Assembly (NCBI RefSeq): GCF_000150275.1
Contig: NW_002060946.1
Span: forward strand, 4,563,035 to 4,627,034
DNA length: 64,000 bases
Reading direction: 5' to 3'
Source of the DNA: Trichoplax adhaerens
Lineage: Eukaryota > Placozoa > Uniplacotomia > Trichoplacea > Trichoplacidae
Positions 1 through 16,979 of the stretch are shown here, piece after piece. Position 1 is the first letter of the stretch; each line of letters begins with the position of its first letter. Made by a program: the position numbers and the translations under genes. The notes beneath the pieces were generated by a model. It was not told where the DNA came from and searched no databases. It saw only the letters and a program-made list of their open reading frames with translations.

Positions 1-145
1 TATTATAAGATTATATTTAGTGTTAATAGATATCTTAGAAAGTTCTGATTATAGATTTTAATCTAAATCCTTTCAGTATGGTACGAATATAATATATTTT
101 AACTAGAATTATGCACTTGCAATTACAATTGTTGATTGATTTTAG

Positions 146-1445
146 TGGATGAAAATGGCCTTAATCCGAGATGGAATGAAAAATTTGAATGGGATATTGC
201 ATTTCCTGAAATGGCTATGCTACGCTTTAATATTGGTGAAGATGACATGTTTGGCGATTCTAATTGCATATGCACTGCCACCATTCCTATGATGAGTATG
301 AAAACAGGTATTTCGCATTTTCTGTTAAATCTATATGTTACTTTCTATAATTGATTAATTTTTTAAATTATCATTTCATCCAGGCTTCCGATCAATTACT
401 TTAAGAAATGGGTATAATCATGAAATCGAGAATGCTACTTTGTTGGTCTATGTCAGTATCTTTGAATCAAAGGTATTAATGAGTATTATATAGCTTTATC
501 TCGCGCATTAAACATATCGTACTAGCAGGTAAACTAAGAACAATCAATATACTAAATAGAGTGACGTTATTGGTTATATTGGTTATTAGGAATTAATATT
601 GTAATTTTACTATATGAATATTTAATATGGTAGTAGTACTAAGTTAATGCAAATTGTGAAATTAATAAAGTTACTTCCATCTTGATATTGTTGAGACCTG
701 TAAAATCTTTCGTAGTATCCATTAAAAATTACACATTTAAATTTTCCTACAGTTAGCTAAATAAGGCGATTTTAATCAATTTGAGCTATCATGCCTTGTA
801 TGGGTATCTTTTAAGTTTGTAGTTTCTTCTGTAACTTTAAGAGATGCATGACATGATACTTCCATTCAGATAGATGTCTACAGTAATACTAGTAATAGTA
901 AATTCGCACACTACACCATACCTATAAGTGTAGATATATAATGATTTAAAATTAGAGGACTGAATAATTAAGCATTGTCTTTTAATCGTTTTAAAGGTAT
1001 TCTAAATAATTATCTTTCTAATTTTGGGAAAATACTTATTTTAGAGTGCTAATACAAAGGATGAAGATCTTTATTCCGATATCTTAGACCTTAAGACTAA
1101 ATCAAGAAATTTATCTGCCATAATTGCAAGAGGTTCTTCATCGTCGCTTGATACTAGAAGTCTATCCGTTTATCGTGAAGAATTAAAGACGACCGAAGAA
1201 AAGCTATCAAGCTTATGTGATAAAAGGGTGCAAAAAGTCAGGTATTTTGTCTTTAACTGTACTTACAGTTTATAGCATATTGGCTAGCTACGTTGTAATT
1301 AATGTTGGGCCTCATAATTCATGCTAATTTATTTAGGTTAAGAAGTGATCCGGTTCCAATAAAACCAGGAATTTTAAGTTCTAGATCATCGTCAGCATCG
1401 AAAGTCAAAACAGCCAAATTACAACGTTTTAATAGTGATAAATAA
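146..1445 (+). CDS. PLCG: Phospholipase C (gamma-type), C-terminal exons, 5'-truncated by the window
   Basis: Four exons are visible: 146-307, 384-472, 1045-1241 and 1337-1445 (stop TAA at 1443-1445). Together they encode the end of the C2 domain and a short C-terminal tail; the catalytic X/Y boxes must lie left of the window. The first two exons read VDENGLNPRWNEKF, DEDMFG-like EDDMFGDSN and GFRSITLRNGYNHEIENATL, the pattern of the PLC-gamma C2 domain (the family has DMF(S/G)DPN and GFRSVPLKN(G/N)YS). PLC-gamma hydrolyses PIP2 to IP3 and diacylglycerol downstream of tyrosine kinases. The tail is charged, Ser-rich and about 100 residues long. Junction phases agree (AAAACAG+GC, AAAG+AGT, CAG+G). 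PLC identity is firm; gamma rather than another isoform is an inference, because the SH2/SH3 insert cannot be seen. Confidence 0.77.
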
Positions 1446-1598
1446 GGCAGTTAGTTAGCCTTTGATCCAAGTATTTCTTAAATGAAATATTCTATTCTTA
1501 AGTTGACCTTTCTGAATTAAAAAAGTAATTGGCGTCTACCTATACACTGATTCTCATCTTTAGCAAACTTTTGAATTTTTGTAAAATTTACCTTCTAT

Positions 1599-1604
1599 AA
1601 TAAA
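1599..1604 (+). promoter_or_regulatory. Poly(A) signal for the PLC gene
   Basis: AATAAA lies about 154 bases after the PLC stop codon, a normal distance for a 3' UTR in this compact genome. It is inferred from sequence and position only. Confidence 0.4.
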
Positions 1605-3328
1605 TTATTGCGTTGTAAGGATCTCATTTAAGTCACGGTTAGTACTAAAATTAAATAAGTGCAGATTATAGCTTAATCCTATCGTTGTTGTATTTCAAAC
1701 TTTTCTCAGATCTAAATTATATTAAGTTGGACAATTTGAATTTTATTAATCTCATTAACATTTAATGTCTTACACGTAATTCGCTAAGATACTCTTCATC
1801 AAGTATTGGATCTTATTTTTTTCCTTTGCTAATATTACGGATTACAATATTCACATTGAAGTGCACACAGCACTAATGACATCCATGTACAATATATCAT
1901 TGTAACAATTGGTTATTAGGTTTTAATTTGAGATTAACAGACAACTATAACCGACTATGGTGATTACAGTGTTGTTAATTGATGCTAAGATATTCATTGC
2001 AAATCAGCGTTATGATTTATTACCCAAATTTAGGATTATAATAATGTAGATTAATGTTATGCTGCTATAAATTTATTTTATCTTCATTTTAGCAACTTGA
2101 TTTTACATCTTTAGAAATCATTACAGAAAAGAATCACTCTTGAGCTTGCTTCATTACTTTAATATCAGAACTAATCAAATGATCTTGAAAGCAATGTATG
2201 AAATTTTGTCACGTTTTTTGATAGTTCAAACTTTGAAAGGAAGTTCAGAATAATAATATAGGTGTAGATATTTAATAAAGCTAGGAATTTTTTATGGTAT
2301 CCGTCAAGCAGTCAATCATTCTTGTTACTGTCGCCTATATTCATTCAGACGACAGTGTTATTAGTATCAAAAAATTTTAGCATTTTAATAGTTAGAATAT
2401 TAAAACAATTGTATAATCATTCTCGATTAAGAGGCGTTTAGCTTCAAAAACAGAATGACTTAATCTCCCATCATATAATTATTTAGTTACAGATTCTTTA
2501 GGAAAGAAAGCATGATATTTACGTTGATATTTAAATACCAATCTATTGCTCATAGATTAACTATAGTAACGTAAATTAGGCTTGAACATGGTTTACTAAA
2601 GATGCAATCTAACAATATGCTAAAATGTATTGCATTATTAGCTATATTAGTATGATCATGGCCTATTTGTATATATTACTTATGCCACCATTTTCAATAC
2701 TCATTCTATTTTATGCATATAGATGTAATGGAACAAGTAATAAAATCAACATCAGTTTATGTATAAAAGCCACGAATATCAAGATAGCTTATCCTAGGAA
2801 CCTCTCTAGGGTTTCTAGCTTATCCTAGGCTGGACTGTCATCAAAATACCTTTGCTTGCCTTATACACAAACAGAATACGCATATCAATCTAGGCTTTGC
2901 AAAAGCAAAAATCTTAAAGTCTATCTTGTCAAGTGCCATATAGTCGTGACTTAATAGCTTCATCTTTTTGAATATTATACATCATAAAATCTATTAGAAT
3001 TTATCATATATGTAGAATAATCAACATCATGGAAGTCAATATCAGACTCTTTTTTGACGCGCTCGCTAGCAGAAAATAAAATGATTAGCTAGTATACAGC
3101 ATGGAAAATATTACGAAGATGAGTAAGCAATGCAATCAATAAAAACCTTATACATGTAGATAAACAAAATCCATACATTGCATCATAATCATAATTTGGC
3201 ATAGGAGAATATCGCTAGCAAGAATCCCTGTAGAAACATGTTTAATTCCTTAAGCGATGACGATTATTATTAGCTAGCAAGTGGCTTGCTTGCAAGTACC
3301 ACACCGTTATCGATTTAAGATTTAGCTA
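1605..3328. other. Intergenic, no gene recognised
   Basis: AT-rich sequence between the PLC and TMEM70-like 3' ends, which converge. A 67-codon ORF at 2625-2828 has low-complexity hydrophobic content and no splice or family support. TAGCTTATCCTAG occurs twice near 2784 and 2816 as a short direct repeat. Nothing else is evident. Confidence 0.5.
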
Positions 3329-3934
3329 CTATGGCTTAGCATTTTTCTGATTGCTGAATTCCTGCTCTAATTCAGAGAAATTATAACCGGTAATTAACAT
3401 TAATAAATCTTTATGCTGAATAACTTCAGGGTGGAATAAGTACGGCTTATTGAAAATGATGACATTGGAAAACATGCGATCGGCAGTGGGTAATTTGACA
3501 TCGTTAGGTGTAAATTCGATCTTCTTTCTTCTTGCCAATAAAGTGTAGGTCTCCATCATGTACTTGGTTCCAGTAGGATTAGAATAAGCTTGCAATACAT
3601 AGCGTTTGCTAAACCAGTGCAACAATACCGTAGTTGCTACGCTAACGGATATCAATGCACTAGAAATCATAATTTTAGCTGTGATCGAGATCGATTTCTT
3701 ACCATTATAGGCTAGAATTGGAGTTCCAACGATGGTCGCTGCACAGGTGCTCAATGAGAATATCTTGAGTAATCGGACTGAAGCTGCAAGAGGACCTCGA
3801 TAGACAAGCTCTGATTTATTCCATTGATTGCTAGCATACCTTTTACTGACAGCTCTATAGGTTTGTGGAAATGGAAGAGTCATCGATACACGAATATGTT
3901 GAACAGCTCGATTATAAAAGTATCTTGCAGCCAT
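3329..3934 (-). CDS. TMEM70: TMEM70-like mitochondrial inner-membrane assembly factor
   Basis: A single uninterrupted 201-codon frame. The N terminus is Arg/Lys-rich without acidic residues (MAARYFYNRAVQHIRVS), as expected of a mitochondrial presequence. VYRGPLAASVRLLKIFSLST is followed by two hydrophobic segments at about residues 54-75 and 87-107, then the diagnostic tail: a KRYV turn, NDVKLP, MFSNV, LFHPEV and LITGYNF. TMEM70-family proteins have the same order (YxGPL...K.FSLST, two membrane helices, KGYV, KDVxxP, MFTTF, MGYD.PF). The family helps assemble ATP synthase and complex I. The human protein is about 260 residues, so this one is shorter, mostly in the leader. The start ATG lies in CAAAATGGC, a context also seen at neighbouring genes. 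It is intronless while its neighbours are split, and is divergent from PSMB5 with 409 bp between the starts. TMEM186 or TMEM223, from the same superfamily, are less likely alternatives. Confidence 0.72.
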   Translation of the reverse strand: MAARYFYNRAVQHIRVSMTLPFPQTYRAVSKRYASNQWNKSELVYRGPLAASVRLLKIFSLSTCAATIVGTPILAYNGKKSISITAKIMISSALISVSVATTVLLHWFSKRYVLQAYSNPTGTKYMMETYTLLARRKKIEFTPNDVKLPTADRMFSNVIIFNKPYLFHPEVIQHKDLLMLITGYNFSELEQEFSNQKNAKP

Positions 3935-4343
3935 TTTGGATGGGCTTGTTGCGTGGCTGAGGTTACCAATGCCAACCTGTACAGCAACAGGATACTACAC
4001 AATCCATGCCAGTTTTTTAGTTGTACAGTATAGAGAGGAAAACCTATTTCTTGTCTCTCTATCATATAACTCTACTTGGACCTAGAAATCTGACAGACAG
4101 ACAGAAACCCTCGTACACCGTACAGTGTACAGTGTACAATACATTGCACTTACAGTACAGACACAATACTATGTACTGTAAACCTTTCTGCACTCGAGGA
4201 TCACTCCAATCGACTGCTGCAGTGAATAGAGAAATTGCTATATAGTGTACCATACAGGGGGTTAATTTAAGTCAATATACTGTATGAAAGTTATAAAGTA
4301 ACACCGTAGCCACAATTTACTGCATTGTCATCCTCTTTTCAAC
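3935..4343. promoter_or_regulatory. Divergent promoter region TMEM70-like / PSMB5, with GTAC palindromes
   Basis: The 409 bp between two divergent start codons must hold both 5' UTRs and promoters. At 4116-4145 and 4153-4182 there is a cluster of GTACAGTGTAC-like units (GTACACC, GTACAGT, GTACAGT, GTACAAT, ACAGTAC, TGTACTG). The same units occur near other start regions in the window. No clear TATA box was seen. Confidence 0.45.
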
Positions 4344-6055
4344 ATGGCGGCGTCGTCGTTAGCAAAGTCCTACCGAAATCGCTCTGCGATTGATTTTATT
4401 AAAACTACTTCCAAACGAAAGGAAGATGAAATGATAGAGGATGAACTTAGGACACATTTGTCGAAAGAATTATCCTTTCAAGTTCCTCCTATGGATGTAA
4501 GTTAGCATTTATTGACCGATTACCTTAGCCGATTGGTGTATGGTTAACCGGTTATCATTTACTTTTTCCAATTTCGCTTTCTAATATAGAGAAGAATCAT
4601 CTAATTTATCCTTACCCTGACTTGATAGATGCATATACTTGTGTAGAGCTTACATTTTATACGTAGTTATGACACTAATAAGGATTCATGCTAAAAATTT
4701 CAAGTGATGCCAGTTAGTTAAAATAAGTGAAGAATACTATTTCATCAGCATGACGTTTTGTTTTTTATATTCCTCTAGCCTCAAGTTTTTCTAAAATCGA
4801 TCAATGAAAGGGAAAATGGTGTTAAAATACAATTTCTACATGGTACAACAACCTTAGCTTTTAAATTTAAAAATGGTGTCATTGTTGCTGCAGATTCTCG
4901 TGCATCAATGGGCTCTTATATCGGTAAATGGCAATCAATTTTACTTGCAAGTTTGATCATTTCGAAATTGATTGTGGAAATGATGGAATAAACATCTAGA
5001 AGCTAATGAATCGAATGATGTGATAACACTTCTTCTTCTCCTTCTTCTTCTTAGGCTCGCAAACTGTCAAGAAAGTTATCGAAATTAACCCCTATTTATT
5101 AGGTACGATGGCTGGAGGTGCAGCTGATTGTTCATTCTGGGAACGTGTTCTTGCTGAGCGATGCAGAGTTTATGAATTACGCAATAAAGAGAGGATATCT
5201 GTTGCTGCTGCATCGAAACTCCTTGCTAACATGGTCTATTATTATAAAGGAATGGGTCTCTCAATGGTTAGTAAAATACTATCATCCATAGTTTCGCTCT
5301 TTATAGGAAGTGATCATTTCTTGCACTCTTTTCCAATGTTATTCATGTAGGGTACCATGATTTGTGGTTGGGACAAAAGGGTAAGCAAGCTTTTCTACAA
5401 CGTAGAATAAAATGATATTTGTACCTAGAGAGTATTCCTGAATCATGGAATGGTAGAGCAGCTCCTAACTCTTAAAACTAGTTTAAAATTGTTTCATTTT
5501 CATTCAATTTATAGGGACCAGGACTGTATTATGTCGATAGTGATGGTACAAGAATGACTAATTACATGTTTTCAGTTGGCTCTGGATCTACTTATGCTTA
5601 TGGTATCTTAGATAGTGGATTTAAACATGATCTAGAAGATGAAGAAGCATATGATCTGGCTAGAAGAGCAATCTTTCACGCTACTCATCGTGATGCTTAT
5701 AGTGGAGGCTCCGTAAATTGTAAGTAATCATTTCCTTTAAATTTTGAATTATGTATCCCAATTTTGCCCATATCGGAATGTACGTATAGTGCGTTATATT
5801 ACCGTTAACGCTAGCAATAGCATTAACGTTGTTGCGTTATATCAATTTTTATCATTAAAAGATGAAGTTCTCTATGCATAGTATATACTGCTACTTACGT
5901 AGTTGTTACTGAACGATTTAATGCAGCAATTCTAATATTCTATACGCGGTTGGTCTTTCCTTTTAATAGTATATCATGTCAAAGAAACCGGTTGGGTAAA
6001 AATTTCCCGGGATGACGTTGGCCCATTATATTATCAGTATAAAGACGCTCAGTAA
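4344..6055 (+). CDS. PSMB5: 20S proteasome subunit beta type-5 (chymotrypsin-like)
   Basis: Exons 4344-4496, 4779-4923, 5055-5266, 5351-5380, 5515-5719 and 5970-6055 give 276 residues, close to the roughly 263 of animal PSMB5. The propeptide is cleaved before the catalytic threonine of [10 protein letters not shown] (Thr about residue 74). Asp17 (VAADSR) and Lys33 (QTVKK) of the mature enzyme are present. Later blocks include [75 protein letters not shown]. The enzyme cleaves after hydrophobic residues in the inner ring of the 20S core. All junctions keep frame; a 30-bp exon carries only [10 protein letters not shown]. The start (AACATGGCGGCG) is the only in-frame ATG before the propeptide. 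Identity is essentially certain. Confidence 0.96.
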
Positions 6056-6327
6056 TCGATTACGTTTAATCACAAGTAATATGATGTTTCATAAACTCTA
6101 TTCTATTTCTTTATTAATGTTTTTACTGTATACCAGGTAAATTACGATTTAGCTAATGTTGTAGATATCTTCATTCATGATGATACATTCACAAGTTATT
6201 CGTATCTACCTGATGATTATTATAAATAAGTTTTCATTGTTGTGACATAACTACTTCGGACGTGTTCTATGTGTCGTGATGGAACATGTAATTGCTAAAA
6301 CCACCCAGTATAGTAGTAATTAAATTG

Positions 6328-6333
6328 AATAAA
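6328..6333 (+). promoter_or_regulatory. Poly(A) signal for PSMB5
   Basis: AATAAA 273 bases after the PSMB5 stop, the first canonical hexamer downstream. It lies 12 bases from an opposite-strand signal at 6346-6351. Confidence 0.5.
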
Positions 6334-6345
6334 GACTCTGGTTTG

Positions 6346-6351
6346 TTTATT
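6346..6351 (-). promoter_or_regulatory. Poly(A) signal for DHX16 (TTTATT on + strand)
   Basis: AATAAA on the minus strand, about 410 bases beyond the DHX16 stop at 6761. If both signals here are used, the PSMB5 and DHX16 transcripts overlap tail-to-tail. Inferred from sequence alone. Confidence 0.4.
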
Positions 6352-6760
6352 GCTTAATCAAATATAAAAATTGTACAATTTGTCGAGTTAACGACTACAG
6401 CAATACGTAACGTTTTCGAAGCATCATCTATCTGTACATGTTAACAGTCTGTAAGATTAGAAAGGATAACGTGTGTACATGGATTCAGGAAAAGGTGCAA
6501 TGTCGCAACATCACTGATCAAGTCCTGCGATTACGTCTTTCTAATGATCTTAACGCATGCGATTGCCACATACAGAATAATTTAGCAGTTTCCTATTTAT
6601 ACATAAAATGTCACTATATACAGTACGAACATTTCTATAGATAATACAGATTAGACTAATTCTACACCGTATAACAAACACCAAATGGTCTCATTACATC
6701 ATATAAAAATGGATTAAAGAAAAGAAATATAATTTTCTAGAGGGAAGAATATACGTATTA

Positions 6761-12205
<5,445 letters not shown>

Positions 12206-12270
12206 TTTGGACAAGACGGTTGGCAGTTGCTTAGTGGCGCAGCGTCGACTTCCTTTCTTATAGTGTAGCT

Positions 12271-12425
12271 CACAGTACAGTACAGTACAGTACTGTACTG
12301 TATTACCATGACAGTACAGTGTACAGTACAAGGCAGTGTCCGTACTGTGCACTGTACACTGTACTGTACTGTACCCTTCGCTACAGTTCCCACTAGCTGT
12401 ACAGTACAGTACTAGTCAGTACTGT
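12271..12425. repeat. Cluster of ACTGTAC/GTACAGT palindromic units
   Basis: About fifteen overlapping copies of GTACAGT or its complement ACTGTAC in 155 bases, lying 66-220 bases upstream of the DHX16 start codon. Several adjoining units make self-complementary stretches centred on GTAC, which could form hairpins or bind a dimeric protein. Confidence 0.8.
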
Positions 12426-12655
12426 AAGACCGGCTGGTGACATTACTTTTGCTAGCGATTGTTTTCTACACTCAGTCATCACTCACAGGCTTCAGATTAT
12501 GGCAAGGGTAACGTACAATATAGCGTTGACAGCGATAGTGTACCATATAGTACTGCACCGAATCCAGAACAATCTTCAATGCTCCATCACTTGCAATACG
12601 ATTCTCTTGCAAAAATAATGTCGCTAGAGTCAGAAGCTACTCGGTGAAAGAAAAT

Positions 12656-12710
12656 ACTGTACTGTACACTGTACAGTACTGTACTGTACACTGTACAGTA
12701 CTGTACTGTA
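12656..12710. repeat. 22-bp direct tandem repeat built of GTAC palindromes
   Basis: ACTGTACTGTACACTGTAC plus AGT (22 bases) at 12656-12677 is repeated exactly at 12678-12699 and half repeated at 12700-12710. The exact copies suggest recent expansion. Confidence 0.85.
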
Positions 12711-13429
12711 CTTTAGCCGATCATTAGTAACTCATAGGAACGGAAAAAAGACTCGCCGCTAAACGACCGCTTGCTGTCTGTCCGTCCACCAGCAACGTTC
12801 TTTCTCTCATGATATTGCCATGATTGAATATTCAATCACACTGACTAGATCATCAGTAAAAGTGGCATAATAAATCTTTGATTATTACAACTTGAACTTG
12901 AAGTGAGTCATCAATCTGGTTGTTAGTGATTGTAAAAATTTTAATTTTTACTTCTGTCGCAGCTGCCATGCCATTTATTGCTTACGACGGTAGCTACATA
13001 TTTTGAAGAGCGTGATGTGGTACAGAATCGTTTCAACGTATTTTATATAGTTCTTAACGCATGCGTTAGCTCACGTACGCGCACGCTAATGTACAGCATA
13101 TAGGAAGCGAGTAGATGGTATACATCATATACTGTCTATAACGTTTATTGCATGTATATTCCTAATAACTCACGCAGTATTTTAAATATTTTTGAATATA
13201 TAACACTAGATCAGTCTCTATTAAATATGTTTCAAGTTCTTCAAATAAAATTAAAGTCAGTTCAACATAGTTATTTACAAAATTGAATGCGTCAACAGTT
13301 GTGAAATGTCTTTAGTAGAGGGTCGTAAACGCTTGGCACATGCAAGTATAGAAACGTACAGAATGGTAATATAAACTAAAAGCGTACTGTAAGGCGCTAG
13401 CAACCATTGCATAGGAGATCCGCTCCTAT

Positions 13430-14452
13430 CCGTTAGATAGGTGTACTGCAGTTCTTGATTTATTTTAGTCATTCCGATGCAGGGATTACTGTACTACAGT
13501 AAAGAAAAGCTACGGTAGTATCCACTAACCAGTATAGTATATAGCACGCAAAGTATAACGAGCGAGGGATCTACTAGGAGACAGAATATTACCTATTTCT
13601 AGGCACTTTTTACTTAGTGAGAGGAGTAAAAAACAGTAACTATAGTACGCATTAAATAAAGTCCATATGACAAAAATTCCGCCTATACGACTATAGTTTT
13701 TATCCGCTATACAGTATAGGCGTATTGCAGTTCTTGATTCATTTTAGCCATTCCAATGCATGAACTACAGTACTAAAGAAAAGCTACGGTAGTATCCACT
13801 AGGCCACTACTCAGTAAAGTATATAGCACGCAAAGTACTGTATAATGAGCGAAGGGTCCACTAGTCGACAGAATATTGCCTATTTCTAGGCACTTTTTAC
13901 TTGGTGAGAGGAGTAAAACAGCAACTATAGTACGCACTAAATGAAGTCAATATGACAAAAATTCTACCTATACGCCTATAACTCTTATCCGCTATACAGG
14001 TGTATAGCAGTTCTTGATTCGTTTTAGTCATTCCCATACTTAGTATAGTATATAGCACGCGAAGTATAATAAACGAAGAGTCCACTAGTCGACAGAATAT
14101 TGCCTATTTCTGGGCTTTTTTTACTTGGTGAGAGGAGTAAAATAGTAACTATAGTACGCACTAAATGAAGTCAATATGACAAATATTCTGCCTATACGCC
14201 TATAGCTCTTATCCGCTATAGGCGTACTATTGTTGATTGTTGATTCATTTTGATCATCTTGATTCTTGATTCATTCATTCATTTGATTCATTTGCTGTAG
14301 TACCCACTACCCAGTGCAGTATATAGCACGCGAAGTGTAACGAGCCAAGGGTCTACTAGTAGACATAATATTGCCTATTTCTAGGCATTTTTTACTTGGT
14401 GAGAGGAGCAAAACAGCAACTACACACCAAACGAAGTCAATATGACAAAACT
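13430..14452. repeat. Four-copy tandem repeat, unit about 280 bp
   Basis: Recurrent landmarks are GCAGTTCTTGATT (13448, 13728, 14008; degenerate near 14230), AAGAAAAGCTACGGTAGTAT (13505, 13783), TATATAGCACGC (13539, 13820, 14050, 14321), GACAGAATATT or its variant GACATAATATT (13581, 13870, 14091, 14363), ACTTGGTGAGAGGAGTAAAA-like and TCAATATGACAAA. Copies 1 and 2 are spaced about 280 bp; copy 3 lacks about 50 bp around the CTACGGTAG block; copy 4 diverges at its start. Short ORFs in it (13275-13472 and 13897-14085, minus strand) are in equivalent positions of the repeat and are not genes. It could be a minisatellite or tandemly amplified non-autonomous element. Confidence 0.85.
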
Positions 14453-16979
14453 TGGAAAAATTTTGTACTAGCACCCCCTCGTCTTGAGTCTTTATTTTAG
14501 GGTCTCATTTTATGAATAGCAAATGTGCATTACAGGGATAAAATGGGATTGAGAAAGGAGCATTTCTTTAACGGATATTGTCGCTATCCGTCAGTAGACA
14601 ATGATAGTAATTAGTAATTTTATAGACGTACGTATGGATGTAGGGTTAGGGACTCCCAACATTAGCAACGCTGCACAACACCTTCCCATTTAGATTACTA
14701 TTCGTGCTAATGAAGGGGCACATCTGTTCATATCACGTAGTTTTTGTCATCGGCAGTGCGTCTAAAATGATCGTTGGATTTGACGTATAACTGTAACACC
14801 AATAAATTACTAGAGAAATTTATTCTACTGCAGACATGATGACAAGCTTGTCAGTCCATATTAAGATGCTTTTTTTATACAATATCGTAGAATTCCTAGA
14901 AAAACTTGATTGATGGCCTTCGATCGATTGATTCTGGCACTTGAGATCAATTTATCTGTCGGCAATTGTAAACTCTTCAAATAGGATGACTATAGTATAA
15001 CAAGTTTAAAGTTGTATCACCTATCCAAAATCCTTTTTACGCCTGGAATAATCGAATAATAACAGTCATGCTTGACACTGTACGCGATAAATTCCAAGAC
15101 TTTCCTTCACCGTCACTTTCTGTCATGGAGTTTGCCTTGATCAGTCTGACTGTATTAATTAAGGAATAATTTTATCGCCTATGTCAAGCGATAATGATCC
15201 TAATTCATTCTAATTCGCGTCTAATCTGTGTCGAAGGCTTGCTTAAAATAAGCACACATTAGATGATGAATATTGGTACAATATTGGACGGAATGAATAA
15301 AATCAATCAGTTAAGACCCTGATTATTAAATCAAATTAATAATTCGTATTGACATAAAACTTGGGGCAGGATAGGCAATATTGACTTCCAGAATAGACGC
15401 ACGCTAAATCGCTCATACAATTAAAACCGATCACGTAAGATTGGGCCATTATAAATGGTTAATTATTGACATAAAACTCCCAAAAGGATATACAGTATTT
15501 ACTGTTAGCAATATTCCGATTGGCTGTGACTGTCCCTGATTCTTATCTTACCAATGAAAGAGCGACCACATTATCGGTTGCAGATGCTCCAAGTCTGTTT
15601 TAATGATGATAAACCTCTAGCATATTGGCAGATTGGCGTATACAGTACAGTAATAAACTATGCGTATCTAGTCCAGTAGGGTCAAGACAAGTCATGGCCT
15701 ATTTATAATAATAATTACGCTAAAGCGTTTTTATTTTGAAATGTAATTACTTTATTACCCACCATATCTTCCGTTGAAATCATCAAAGAGAGCCTTTTTA
15801 ACCCCCATTTTACCGACAAAGAACCGTAATGTCAACTTTTAGCATTGTTTCGTTCTTGATACGGCACGCTACAAGAATATCGATTTAACATTTCTGATTA
15901 CTGCCGGTGACTACACTAGTCCTAACACCCTACCTGTCCCTATTTGCCCCTTCTTGTCATTTCTCTTTTACTATCCTATGTTGTTAAGTAGTCCAATAAC
16001 AACACAACAACTTGCCCGTTGTTATAACAAATCTAAAGATTATACGAAGGAGAAAAAATATGGTGCTGATTTGTCCATACTATTATTACGCGCAGTAGGT
16101 AGCCACAGCGATTCTAAGCGCTAGATCCCTTCCAATCTAAAGTAGAAACTATAAAGCAATAGATATTCTATCAAACTCATGGCAGTGAGTAGAACACATT
16201 CCTATTGCTGTACCATTTCGTATCTTGCTGAAAAGAATAAGCTTGAAGGGCTTTTTATGTCAACAATAAATTGCTTTCTATTATCCATCTTGATTACATA
16301 AGTGGCATCTACGCATTAACAATCGTGCGAGCACAAATAAAGTATTATTGCAGTTGGATAGAGTACAATTACTTGAATGAGAAAGAATTTTATCCTTTCA
16401 TACTAACATCAACTTGTGTCAATTTTATAGATTATCATCCATACCCCTCGATTCATTGGCTTGATGCCTAGAAAGTAGCTTGGACTCCCCCCGTATGAAG
16501 GAGGAACAAACAGCGAGTTTAAAGACTTATTTCATTAGCAAGTTTGGTAGTCGACAGGAAGAGACTTACACATACACCCATCCATAAAATTAAGAAGAAA
16601 AAAAAATTCCAATTCATCGACGTAATACAACGTCAGCGATCGGTAAGTTCTACTATAGCCAATCCTCATACACTATTCCAACGATAGTATAGTAATATAG
16701 TTAATGAGATTTATTATCTAAGCAGATTCATATCATACCATTTAATTGATTAATAATCCGCTTTCTCACCAGGAATCCATTATCACTTTACTACTGTACT
16801 CTCAACATAGCCATCGTCAGCGACTGTCGTCAAAAAAATATATTTTTTCAACTCTGGACAAACCGATCAAAGTTATCATGCTGTATTAATGGTTTATCGA
16901 TCTCAATCGATCGATCCAGCTATAAATTGATTATTTAATATTCATCCTTATTGCATTGAATGAAACCATCTTCAAATCA
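14453..16979. other. Intergenic, no gene recognised
   Basis: AT-rich sequence with stop codons in all frames. A 66-codon ORF at 16271-16471 has no recognisable family or splice support. Some GTACAGT units occur singly (15645). Nothing else is evident. Confidence 0.45.

Larger units (their letters stand above)
12206..13425. other. Intergenic region upstream of DHX16, with two GTAC-palindrome clusters
   Basis: Holds the DHX16 5' UTR and promoter. Dense GTACAGTACTGTAC-type units occupy 12271-12425 and 12656-12710. Between them, 12459-12647 is open in one frame on the + strand (62 codons) but resembles nothing I know. 12720-13425 holds no evident gene. Confidence 0.5.

Noticed and set aside
12459-12647. 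62-codon plus-strand ORF between GTAC clusters
   Set aside because: No family resemblance and no downstream exon found within the following kilobases.
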